64,000 nt of DNA. It comes from Melanocharis versteri (lineage: Eukaryota; Chordata; Aves; Passeriformes; Melanocharitidae). This document shows positions 37,284 through 49,100 of this stretch, piece after piece (the stretch's first letter is position 1; every line of letters begins with the position of its first letter). Below the pieces are notes generated by a model. The model was not told the DNA's origin, did not search any database, and worked only from the letters and a program-made list of their open reading frames with translations. Both the position numbers and the translations under genes were made by a program. The stretch covers positions 489,242 to 553,241 of the forward strand of contig VZTG01010177.1 in the NCBI GenBank assembly GCA_013397845.1, read 5' to 3'.

Positions 37284-37820
37284 CTGCTCAGCTCTGATGA
37301 GGCCACCTCTGGAGTGCTGTGTCCGGTTCTGGGCTCCTCAGTAAGAAAGACACGTGGAGCTCCTGAAGCAGGTCTGGCAGAGGGTGACAAAGATGGTGAA
37401 GGGACTGGAGCATCTCCCTTACAAGGAAAGGCTGAGGGAGCTGGGTCTGTTCAGCCTCAAAAAGAGGCAGCTGAGAGGGGACATCATCAATGTCCATCGG
37501 TATCTGAAGGGAGGGTGCCAAGAGGATGGAGCCAGGCTCTGCTCAGTGGTGCTGAGCAATAGGACAAGAGGCAAGGGGCAGAACCTGATGCACAGGAAGT
37601 TCCACCTGAACATTAGGAAACTTTACCGTATGGGTGACTGAGCATCAGAACAGATTGCCCAGAGAGGTGGTGGAGTCTCCCTCACTGGAGGTACTCAAGA
37701 ACTGTCTGGACCCAATCCTGTGCCCTGTGCTCTGGGATGACCCTGCTTGAGCAGGGAGGTTGGACCAGGTGACCCCCTGTGCTTGCTTCCAGCATAACCC
37801 CTTTTGTGATTCTGTGACTT
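37284..37820 (+). mobile_element. CR1 LINE, 3' end, best-preserved copy, sense
   Basis: About 540 bases of CR1 3' region with few visible lesions: GAGTGCTGTGTCCGGTTCTG near 37312, GGGACTGGAGCATCTCCC near 37398, GGAAAGGCTGAGGGAGCTGG near 37424, AGGTGGTGGAGTCTCCCTCA near 37665, GACCCTGCTTGAGCAGGGAG near 37739, and the tail TTTTGTGATTCTGTGAC. Open frames of 70-98 codons on both strands fall entirely within the element and reflect its GC-rich, CpG-depleted composition rather than genes. It is 5' truncated, so the reverse transcriptase and endonuclease domains are absent. Its low divergence compared with the other copies suggests it is the youngest CR1 here. Confidence 0.96.
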
Positions 37821-40800
37821 GCACAGTTTTCTGACAGAATGATGTATTTTGCAAAGAGGAGGACAACATAAAGTGTCGTCTTTCCCCATAAAAATGTGTG
37901 CTGGAAGATCAGTAGATTGTTCATCTTGTACTTCAGTTTCTAAAATGTTGAGAGGTCTTGCTGCTACTAGCATTTCTAATAAGTTCTGCATAATATAATT
38001 ATGTCAGCCCTCAGTTTTGAGAAGGTGGCAATCCATGGCTGGCAGGAATAGCACATTATCATCTCTCTAATCACATTTTCTGTTTTTTGGGTGAAGAATG
38101 TTTCTTGATTCGTATTCACCAAGCTGTTCATTGTGTTTCAAACATGAAAATTGTTTGTGGGTGGCATACTCTCTCTTATTGTGCATGTGTATCAGAAATC
38201 ATCTGTCATCTGATTTAAACTTCAATTTAGTCAGCAGAGCATCTCAATTTGGAGAAAATTGGACTCCATTATAAAACCCAATTGTGATAGGATTATGTTT
38301 TTATGGTAATGCATGTAATTTATTGCTCTTATTATCATGCAACAGATTGTAGAGTAATGTTTTGACTTACTCCTTTAAAAATGCTTTGGAACATGAACAT
38401 TATAACATTACTCTTATGTGGATTATTTTCTTTTTTTTTCTTTAAAACTTTGAGGAGACATACATTAGCCTGACTTTCATGGATACCATTATAAGGAATT
38501 TTCAAAATGTATTTGGTACTATGAGACATGTAAACAAGGGATACAATATTTGAAGAAAAGATGGCGAAGGTGTTTATTCAAGAGTGAAATGAAGATCTTT
38601 TAATTAAGTTACGGAGTTCCAGCTGGTTTTATTTACCATAATCTTGAATTTTGCCTCATGCGCTTGGGTGATATCTTGTCTCTGAGCAGATTAAGTGCTA
38701 AAGTTGTGAATACACAGTTGTTAAATCAAACAACCTTCCTTTCTTGGGAGGAACTTCATAACACTATTGCAAATATTGAGCTATAATAGCAATTCCAGTT
38801 TCATAAAAACTTCTAATTGAACCTACTGGCCAAGTTCATGTAATCCCTGGGAGGCTGCATTCTGTCACTTTGGATTTGCTCTTCTCTCTCGAAACATGAG
38901 GACTCGTGCTGGTCAGCAAGTTCTTCTCTTCCAGAAATGTAAGGTCTGAATCTCTTGTGGCTGCTGGTCGACTGACAGCTTCCCTGCAAAATGGACAGCT
39001 TCTTTCCGTCCAGAAATGTGCTTGATGAGGGATGGCAATCCTATGAGACCTCTCAGCGTTTGTAATTATCAATTTAAGTTTATATGCTCGATGTATTCTC
39101 TGGTTACAATATGAGAGATGTTTACACACTCAGAATGGCGTGTAGCTTAGATTTGTTTTTTTAAGAGGATAGGAACAATATGCCTTACTTTCCTGACAGA
39201 AGAAAAAGAATATTGTGTTTTTGCAAATGCTTCTTACTTTGCATCACTGTGTCCTGAGTACAGTTATTCAGTTGACAGCTATGAAGAACTGTGTGTGTGT
39301 AGGTCAAGCACATGCATTCAGTGTCACCCCATGTTTTTGTTTGTACTTGTTTTATTACAATGGGATACAGTCCAGACTAGGTATCTTCCATATCTAAAAA
39401 CTTAATTTTCAGTGTGATTTGTATTTGCTTTACTCTAAATATTGTTATTAGAAGATAATCAGGGAATTTTGAATTATTAAAAAAACCCTAATGGTTAAAT
39501 GAGGTTGAAACAGTGATTATTTGAGCCGCTGACAAATTTACTTTTTCTTCTATATATGAGGAGCAAGGGGAATTTCAGGGGTTGGGTATGGACAAAACTT
39601 AAATCTGATTTATGCAAATTCATTCTTAAAATGATATGTTAATTATTTTCCGTTGTTGTTGGTCCTCTGGCACCCTCAGAGTTGTTGCTGATATTCATGC
39701 CGTTCTGTGCATTGTCCTACAGTTGGTGGGTGAATGACTAAATAATGTGAAATGTTGTGTTCTTTGATCTTCATAGAGCAAAATCTGTGATGTTGGTGAT
39801 AAAGCTATTAATTTATTTGGAGGAGTTTTTTTCATTATATGGAATAGTTCAAGCAACAGGTTTGCAGATGAGCTCTGCTCATCCTGAAGGGCAGTGCTGC
39901 TTTGTCACCCTGCTTTGTCATTGCCTTGTGAAAGTGGGAGATCAGATAAGACGCTTGAGAAATGTGGTAACATTGTAGATGGGGACATCATCAGTAGGGG
40001 AGAACAGCTGTCGAGTTGGTTTTTTTTTAAATGTTAGCATTTTAGGAATTATTTGACGCACAAAAAAGTAAGCTACTGCCAAATTGTTTTTGTTTTCTTC
40101 GATCTGAAGACTAATCTTTAAATTCTGGTTTAATCACTTTCCTGATTGTTTTTAAATCTTTCTTCTTAATACATGCTTTTCAGAATACAGTCCCAAAGAA
40201 TACTTTTGGTAGGGATTCAGTACTGCTGTTGTCCTTCCCGTTACAATCCACAAGTATATCTGCATTTTTCAGCTTACCTCACAATTAACATTACTGGTCT
40301 TTTTCTGCTTATAGAATGTTTATTCTGTGAAAAAGGCTTAATTCTGTTCTTTGCTGTAAAAAATGTTGTTTCTACCAGAGAGCAAAGTAAATGGACACAA
40401 GGAGTGAGATTTTTACTGAGATAGCTAAAATTAATTTTAGAGTTAACAGGGGTGAACCACATAATGGGGTGCAATGCCTGCCTTTTGTCCTGTAGTGAAG
40501 CATTTGGACATCACAATGTTGGAGCCGTTTTCTTGCTCAGTAATTTACCTAATTTTGAAGTCTCTCCTTCTTTAACAGAAGGAAACGGAGATTTTCTTTG
40601 CCAATCTTTTTTGTATTAGCTTCCAATTAATTAAATTTATACAGGTTGTTTTATTCAGATCCTCTGCCTTTTTTATAAGTCCAATTATTTATCGCTTCAT
40701 TGCTTTGCGAGTTTTTTCCTTCTGTAAGCATTTTTCCCAAACCAGGAGATGTAACTACAGCTTTAATGATGTCTTTCAGTGTAATGGATTATAAAAGATT

Positions 40801-41727
40801 CTGAAGAAATTGGTACAAGCAAAGTTATAATTCTTTGTGCTATTTTTCTTTGCTTATCTAATGACAGCTCTTTCTGCAGAAAAGACAAGCTTTTATGTCT
40901 CTCTACAGCTTTATCATGTGACTGCCTTACTATGAGCATATTTCTTGATAAATTCTCAATATTAGGGAACAGCCTTTGGTCTAGAATAAAGGGCTAAAGA
41001 CTGCATAAATGGCAAGCCAATTTACTGAAGATTTTTCTTTGTCTACATCCTGCCTTTTTAACCCAAATGTGAATTTTTTTGTCATAGGCATTCATTTTGG
41101 GGTTTTGAATTTAATTTCTTCTGAGGCTTATCAGCTTTTGTGATGCCAAGACCTTAAAAAAGAAAGGTATAGAAAACAAACCCAAAGCAGCAGCAGCAAC
41201 AACAAAAATAAAACAGGAACAAAGAAAGTTTTTCTGCCTGGAAACTTTGCAAACTAAATGAGGGAAAAATTAGTAAATACAGACAGATAAGAATGAACAA
41301 AGATAAGATGACAATATTGATATAAAAAAAGAGAGAGGGTCAAAAATTGGTTTGGTTATTTGTTACAACCTCTTACAGTCTCATATTATTAGTGTGGTTT
41401 CATTTACTCAGTAAAGCATGTGGCATTAAACAAAACCTGTTTTGCATTTACACCAGAGAGATCTGGTGTTTACAGGAAAAAATATCTCCCAAGGGAAGGG
41501 ACTGTGTCTTCAAACCTTTTGGTTTTCCTCCTAAGATCATATCATTCATGGTTAGCATGTACTCAAATCATTCTAATGCCACCTTCTTCTCAATTTCACT
41601 TGTTCTTAGGAGAATATGGATCAAGGTGAAAAGACATCAGTGTGATCATACAGAGTGTGATAATGAGGAGGAAGGAGCCTGAACTGCGAATGACGCATCC
41701 GTGTAAGTGGTTCTCAGCTAAGCATGT
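37821..41727. other. Unique AT-rich sequence, no gene recognised
   Basis: No transposon was recognised. Two patches stand out: 38200-38350, AT-rich with homeodomain-type motifs, and 38870-39065, with six or so CpGs and a 97-codon minus frame. A short (CAG)4-(CAA) tract lies at about 41188-41205. Confidence 0.5.
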
Positions 41728-42560
41728 ATTGAATCGTAGGGAATCAAAGTCTGTTGGAAAGGACTTCAGGGGTTATCCACCCTAAACTTCGGGCAGGGCT
41801 GGGCTGTGGCCATCCCTAGGTCAGGTCTCTCAGGACTCTGGTCTTGGACACTTGCAAGGATGTGGAGATTCCATAGCCTCCATGGACAACGAATCAAGAG
41901 CTGCGTTACTTTTCCGGGGAAATGTTGACTCGCTGATGTTCAGCCTGAAGCTCTCAAATGTCGGTTTGTGGCTGTTTCCCCTTGCTTAGCTGTCTGCCAC
42001 TACTGAGAATTTGGTTTCCTTGTCTTTGTGGTTCCCCTTCCCATCAGCTTGCCCCTCTAGCCTGCCGTTCACCAGACTGAACAAGGCCAGTATCCTCAAC
42101 CTCCCCTCATGTGTCATAGAGTCTGATTCCCCTGACCATTGTGACAGTCCTCTGCTGGACCTGTCCACACTGCTCCTGTGAGGCTGCAAAAACTGACTCT
42201 GTAGAATGCTAGTCTTATCACTGCAAAGTGTAAGATGGCAATAAAATCTTCTTTGGGCCCTGTTTAGTGATGCTCAGGGTGCAGTTTGCCTCATTCATGA
42301 CAAGAGGGCACTGCTGGCTGCCGTTTAACTTGGTGTCCTCTGTAAGCGCTGAGACCTGTTGTTGACTGCTGGTCTACACTGTGGTTACATTGCTGAAGGT
42401 GGAAAACTGCACTTGTCTGTGTTGAACTTCATGAGATAATGATGCTCGGTCCTCAAGTTTGATGAGGTTTCTCTCGGTTGAAGTTCTGGTGTTTATGTCA
42501 GCCATTTCTTCTGCTTTAGTGTCTTCTACAGGTTTGCTAAGGATACAGTCCAGGTAGATC
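41728..42560 (-). mobile_element. CR1 LINE, long old 3' copy, antisense
   Basis: It begins with a diverged CR1 tail complement (GAATCGTAGGGAATCAAAG, 41735) followed by TTGGAAAGGACTTCAGGGG. It continues through AGATTCCATAGCCTCCATGG near 41867, GATGTTCAGCCTGAAGCTC near 41936, GTTCACCAGACTGAACAAGG near 42067, TCCTCTGCTGGACCTGTCC near 42151, TTGAACTTCATGAGATAATG near 42422, and TCTTCTACAGGTTTGCTAAG near 42522. Divergence and indels are high, and no frame survives. At about 830 bases it is one of the two longest CR1 copies in the window. Confidence 0.9.
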
Positions 42561-45500
42561 CATAAAGTGTTGTACAATGATTGGAAAGGATGTAAGAGAC
42601 CAGCAAGAACAAACGGATGATAATTTTGGCATTAATAACATGAATATGACCCTGATATGACCTATTGAGGTCATCTTTTGAATGTACAGGAGAACAGTTG
42701 CTGCTACTTTTTCCAGACACTGAACTTGGAAAAACTAGCGTGGGTCTCATTAAGACAATATTTATTGCAGGGAAGGAGCTAAAGATCCTGGTTTCTATCC
42801 GTGGGTTCTGGTATGGTTTATTGTGTTTCAGAGAAACCCAAACCCAGTCAAGTATTCCTTTGTGAGTTCTGTTCCAAAGAACTCACTAATCTTCAGAACA
42901 ACTCATAAGTCCTGTTTCCTCTGATTTATGCTCTACCCAGTCTAGATAGCTATGTTCTTGCTATTCTGCCTCAGTTCCCCCCCCCCTTTTTTTTTTTTTA
43001 ACTCTTAACATTTCCTGATGAGTAACACAGTCTGCTAGGACATGAAAGATGTGATTAACCTGGACTTAGTCTTCTCAAGTTCAGGAGACAGTTAAACATT
43101 TTCTTGCAATCCAGACAAATTGTCCTGCCAAGTTGTATGAAGTGAGGATAGTGTCTTCAGTGTTCTAGTAGTTTTAAAAATGGAAGTAGTTACCCCTATT
43201 CAACAGTAAGGATTCCCAGGCACATAAAGCAACTCACTGCACTCTTGAGGAAAGTGTCTAAATTTGTAGAAGATAAGATTTAAAACTGCGCTCCTGCCTC
43301 TCTTGACCTTGTAGATACAGTGAGGTAAGTGAATTAAGAATTATGTTGAAATTATTTCAGAAATAGGAAGTCTCTTAAATCTTTCCAGACTTGGTCAGCC
43401 GCCCTTGAGTTAGCATTATGTTCTCATGTTCTCTTCTATTAAAAAGTATTAAAACTCACAGCTGACCTGAAATTCAGCAGTTATCATACAGGTAAGAATC
43501 TTGTCTTCAAGCTTAAGTTTCAAACCTGTGAAAACTCAAGGGAAGAAGTAGTCATCTATACAACTTCTCAACATTTCAGACCTATTTCTGAGGGAGGCTG
43601 TTCTATGATGGTCAGAATAGGATAATTAAGTAACCAATATGTATTTGCACCGTAATTGTTGAAATGAAAAAACTTTTTCTGTTGTGTATCATTGAAGCAT
43701 TCAGCTCTCAGTGGAGGGGAAAAACCAAAAAGAAATTTAGTAGCTAGTTGTGTACCAGAAGTACAGCTTTGATTGCCAGAGTACTTGTGAAACAAGCCTC
43801 TGTTTGACAGCTCTTCTGGACAAAGGAGATGCCTTCAGACTAGATACTGATTGGAGTACTTTTGTTATAAAAGATTGAAATTCTAGTGTAAACTACCCAG
43901 ATGATTACCTTCCTCAGAAACTTTAATTATTATTTTCTGTTCCTGTGTAGCCTTAAATGCTTGTAAATTGCCATTTACACTTTTCTTCTAGTGAGATACT
44001 GTCATTTGTTCTCTCTTTCTGATGCAGGGCATATGTGCCAGAAGTTTCTCTGCAGGCTCACTTGCTATCAGCTCGTTTAACAGATATGTACTCTTCAAAC
44101 TTTCCCTCTTTATAAAACATATTACTTGTTTTTCTAGAGTAGTGATTCAGTGGCATTATAGTGTAATTTGTTGTAGTGCCACAGCAGACAGTGAGAAGAT
44201 GCAAGTTTTGAGTGTGTGCGGTTAATTAGATGAAATGTATTTTGACAGACACCTAGTAATTAGACTTTAAAATTGATTTTCTTTTTGCATTTAATTATGT
44301 TTTATTTCAACTCTTTGCTGAGAAGCTTTTCATTAGCTGTTAGGAGTTTGTGTTACTGAATTTCACTGAATTTCATGAAGAGATATAAGTCAAGTCATTA
44401 TGAGCTTATATGTGCAGAGCTGTCGGTGTGTTTTTCTGAAGTTATTTCCAAGCTCAGGATGCTACATGTTTATGGAGTGGCTGGTTTTAAGAGGCCATTT
44501 AAGCACAGGGAATAAGCTCAGATTGCATGTGTAGCTAACCAGGCTGCTCTACTATGATTTATGCTGCCAGTGCTACATGGCACATGACTTGGGTTGAAAT
44601 AAAGAAAGAAACATAGTAAGTGTTTTGCTACGTCCACCTTAAGTTATAGTAAACCCTTCCACTAAAGTATAATACTTAAATGTATTTTCTCAGTTTGACA
44701 GAGTTTCGTAGAGGAGATAAATTATCTTTTATTGTTTGCTGTTCCTTTTCCTTCCTGAATACTTGTTTTGTGAACTTGGTACTGAAGCCGTTCAGTTACA
44801 CTAATGGTATAATTTTTCCTATTTAATGCACTTTATTTAAAACCAAAAAAACCCTACTGTGTGTAGGATTTTTTTCTTCTCACCTGCTTTTGCTTAAGTC
44901 CTGACATGAAAATTACCTGTGTGAAGGTTATTTTTACCCTGAAATAATTGATTTGTAAGATTGTTCTCACACAACATATATCTTCCCATGTTGTTCTGCA
45001 GAGGGTGTTGTGAGGTGTTCATCTTAACATCCTCTCTCAAGCTGTAGCATAGCTTTTGGGAATGTGGTTTTTCTTCTGTGAGTACACACTGTGTAATATT
45101 TTACTATATTGATGGATAAAGGAGAGAGACAAAATAAGGGGTATGTGGTGAAGCTTTTAACTTTGAACTCATTCCTTGAAATACCAACTTTTCTTGCTCA
45201 CTTACTCTGTCGGCATTATTAAGCTCACCTGTATGGTTATGCCTGGCTTTATGCTTTTGTGAACACTAAACATGAATGGAAATTTGATGGCTAATGGATC
45301 AAAAGATAGATAAGGAGTTACATGCTAAACTGCCTCTTCACTGTAACCAGCCCCCTGCCCATCTTTTCTCTCTGCTTCACTTTGGAGCACTGAAGAACCA
45401 GTGCTCATGAGACCTGTCTCTCGTGCCTCAGGCTGTTGCGTTGGATCAGCTGTCTTTGTTGCTGTGATCCGAATATTTTTATCATCTCTTTCATGTGTAC

Positions 45501-45990
45501 TGATTTTTTTTTTTAATTTGTTGATCAGAAATCATGGAAGTTAGAGTATATAATGAATTTAAAGTTTGAGATAATTGCAAAATCTTTTTACTCTAGCAGT
45601 TCTCAGAGCAAAACAAAACAAATGTGCCTGTAAATGCACAGCGTTTCTTTTGAGTTGCTGTGGGAGCTGAGCGCAAGGACTGGTAAAGAACAGTGCTGGC
45701 AGAGAAACAGCTCATCTGGGGAGTGAAAATAATGTTAGGCTTTACTTAAAAAACTCTGTCTGAAAATCTTTCCTGAGATTTTTGTAATGAGCTTGTCCTG
45801 AACAAGCTGAATCAGTGGAGCTGGTAGAATCATCACCATGTTTCTTCTAGGGAAAAGCGAACATGGCATAACAGTCTGGGCCATAATGCCTGCATGGAGG
45901 GAAAAAATGGAATTGTACCTGTGACATTTTTAAAATATCCCAATACACAGATTTGATTGCTAGTACTGCTCTTGATATTGGGGAGGTGGA
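42561..45990. other. Unique AT-rich sequence, no gene recognised
   Basis: No exon or transposon was recognised. A pure C10-T13 tract lies at 42977-42999. Confidence 0.5.
42977..42999 (+). repeat. C10-T13 homopyrimidine tract
   Basis: Ten C followed directly by thirteen T, uninterrupted. Such runs are length-unstable and prone to sequencing error, so the exact count may be unreliable. Confidence 0.85.
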
Positions 45991-46190
45991 GTTTTTTGGG
46001 GGGTTTTGTTTGTTTGTTGGGATTTTTCATTTATTTGTTTGTTTTGGTTTTTTGTTGGTTGGTTTGCTTTGTTTTGTTTTTGTTTTCTTCTGGAATCCCA
46101 AATAATTTGTTTGTTTATGTGAAGTGCTCATTTTGGGAGTTTTGGTTGGTTGTTTCCATGTTTTTCTTGTTGTTGGGGTTTTTTTTCTCT
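45991..46190 (+). repeat. G/T-rich low-complexity region, (GTTT)n/(GGTT)n
   Basis: About 200 bases dominated by GTTT, GGTT and T runs (for example GTTGGTTGGTTTGC near 46053), nearly free of A and C apart from an internal segment at 46088-46130. It causes a 125-codon F/L/V-rich open frame at 45957-46334 that is not taken as a gene. Confidence 0.8.
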
Positions 46191-49100
46191 GATAGTCGTT
46201 TCTATTTGTTACTCATATCCAGACACAAAACCAGTATAGCAATGAGAGATACTCCTGTGTGTACGTGTGGTAATACCCTTACATTTGTTTCTTCATTATT
46301 TTTCACCATTCTTGACTCTGTCACTCACTTGTAGGGGGGGACCCTGAACCAGATGAAGGAAGTGCACAGAAAACATAGTTGATTGTACACTTAGAAATTG
46401 GCAACTTGTTTGTAACAGACGTGTTATGAACACCAGGATTTCATCTATGTTAGGGTTTCTTGAGATACTGTCCTTGCTGGCATATCTTAGTTCTGGTAGG
46501 AGAGAGGGAATTCAGATGTAGCCGTTGAAGAATAAAATACAGTTGATGACATCATAGTATTGTTGTCATAACCAGTATGCATTTACATCACTTGTTCAGT
46601 AAACCTTCAGTTTATATAGGTCAACACTGTTATTTTTATGTAAAAATGCAGATTAGGAAAGTGTAGCTATGAAAATAATAAAACCATAGCTGACTACAGG
46701 AGACGTTATCTGGCAGTAAATATCCACATGGCTGTAAGGGTAAGATAGGTGTGTGGTTTAAGTTATGCCCTTAGATGTCAAACTTTACCAGTTTTTATTG
46801 CAACAGGAATAGAAAGACATGACAAAATGACTAGAAAGCTGGCAACCACATGAGGCTGACATGAATGTTCATTTGTCAAGCAGAATAGTCGTTGAAGGAA
46901 TACACCAATGTAAGTGATTTTGCATTAGCTTTTCCTTAAAACAAATTAACAGAAATTTCTAGCCCTAGCATTGAGACAGTTTGTCACTGTTTTTACCTTC
47001 TGCATAAATGCAGCTTTACAGCTAGCCATGTTTCTTCATTAGATTTCAGAACTAAGATCTTTGCCAGCCATTTTTTGTTTTCACGTTCTGTGTTTCAGCA
47101 AAGCAAGGTACTCTCTGAATTTTAGCTGACGAATGTTTTCGAGAGTAAAACCACCAGAAGCGACTGTATGTCTTGGTAGGTAACATTTAAGAATGTGATA
47201 AAATAGCAAGCAATATGTTTCTAACAGAAAAAGCTCTGTTAGCTAGCTCTGGATGGGGTTGCATTTAGTGTGTGCTTTTGATTTCTGAGTTACTACTGAG
47301 ACTTTTTTCTTTACCTGTTTTTATTTATTTAATTCGCCAAGGTGTATGATTCTTTTTACCTTAATCTAGGATTAACCTTAGCTTTTCAATGAATGAAGTT
47401 TTTGTTGTTTTGTTGTTTCTGAAAGCTGCTCTTAGCCTGTTTCTCCACATCAGTTTCCTTTTAACTTTTAATCAGGCCTTTCTTAAGAAGTGATGTCTGC
47501 TGGCACTGTCTTCAGTGTGGTCTCTTTCAGTGAGGGGCATGATTGTCTCTGGGATTTAATTCTTTTAGCAGTTCTGTTTTATCTTCTTTTTAATAGGCTA
47601 TCTCATTTCTCTGTCATTTTCCTTTTGGAAGTCACATACAGCTGTGGTGGATTTTTTGGCTTTCGTAACTCCTGTAGGGTTATTGAGTTTGAATGCATTA
47701 TTAGTGTGCCTTTCAATAGAAAAAAATTGAACATGATCCTGCACACACTCTGGGACTGTGTCTCTAGTGGTTTCCCTAACCAGCTCTCCATGAAATGGTT
47801 ATTGTAGTGCTAAAAGTTTCTTGTCTGGTTTGTGTCCCAGTGTGATGCTTGCCTGATACTCACGGGTATCTATAATTGTATTTCCTTCCCTCATTGCCTC
47901 TCTGATTTCTCTTAGGGGATCATTGGTGGTCAGTGCTATCAGTCCACGAAGGCAGTTGCTAATACAAAGCTGCCTTGAGCTCTTACATTTGGATCCAGGA
48001 ACGCTGAAATCTTCCTTCTTACAAAAATTCAGTCAAAGGCAGAGTACTCCCCTGGACTCTCACTGCAGACACCTGAGAGCTGAACTTTTCTACTTAGAAA
48101 ACTTCATCCTAGCTAATACCCTGTTGTCATTCCATTGAGAGAGCAATGTATCAAGCTCCAGGCCTTTTATAGCTGGTCCACAAGATCTGGCATTTCACAG
48201 GAACAGGGCATAATTACAGAATACTTCAAGTGTGTCCCTATTCCATCACAATTGATTATCCCTTTTTCTGAACATGAACTCCTGCTTTGGTGGGGAAAAA
48301 ATGTGCATGCTGTGGACATCTCCAGAGCTCTTCTCTACTGTAGTCGTGTATTTGTTGGTTTTTGTCATCATGCTGGAATAGTACAGATATCCAAAGGGTG
48401 TACAACGTAAGAGTGAATTGCATCACTAACTGAAATTAGCAGGAATCCCTGGCTCTTTTTATTCAGCCATCTGTTGGCCTCCATGCTCTGGTTAACTCTG
48501 TGTGTATTTGTTCAGAGTATTGTCCATTTAGATTGCTGTAGTACAGCTAGTAATAATTGATGTATTTTAATGCTAATCTGCACTATTCAGCTCCTGGGTC
48601 CAATTGCTTATTGTTGAGCGGATAGAGAATCAGTGGTGATTTTTCTCCACCTCTCCCCTGGATTATATGTACTACATTGTAGCTATTTAAATGAAAAAAA
48701 AAATTGCACAGTTCCAAGAATATGATGCTATTATTGTGCTGTTGGCTGCTGACTCTCGATATAGAGTTTTTGTGATGGAATAGAACACTTTTTTTTTTGA
48801 AGCAGGTTACTTTTCATAGGTTTTGTTGATTAGCCTCAGTTTAAAGTGATGGTATTTGTAGTAACAACAAAAACATTCAAATAATATATTTTGCTAAGAA
48901 ACTTCCATCTTTCATATGTAGGTAGAACTGTATCCATAACCAGAATCAGCTCTTCAGCAGAATTTTTTTTTCCTGGTGAAATTCACAGGGTTTAGTCATA
49001 AAAATGTTTTTCCCATCTAGCTTTGTAGATGAGTTTTGTGAAGTGCCAGTTACTAAATAAATAATTCAGGAAGAAGTCTGTTGAATTAATTTTGCTTGGA

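Noticed and set aside
37288..37991. Several open frames of 64-98 codons on both strands
   Set aside because: They overlap the CR1 3' end at 37284-37820 or run just past it; composition explains them.
41347..41682. 111-codon + strand frame just left of a CR1
   Set aside because: No domain, no splice-site context and atypical composition.
45957..46334. 125-codon membrane-like + strand frame
   Set aside because: The hydrophobic run is translation of a G/T-rich low-complexity tract.
47490..47807. 105-codon + strand frame
   Set aside because: Hydrophobic and F/L/S-rich from T-rich DNA; no motif recognised.
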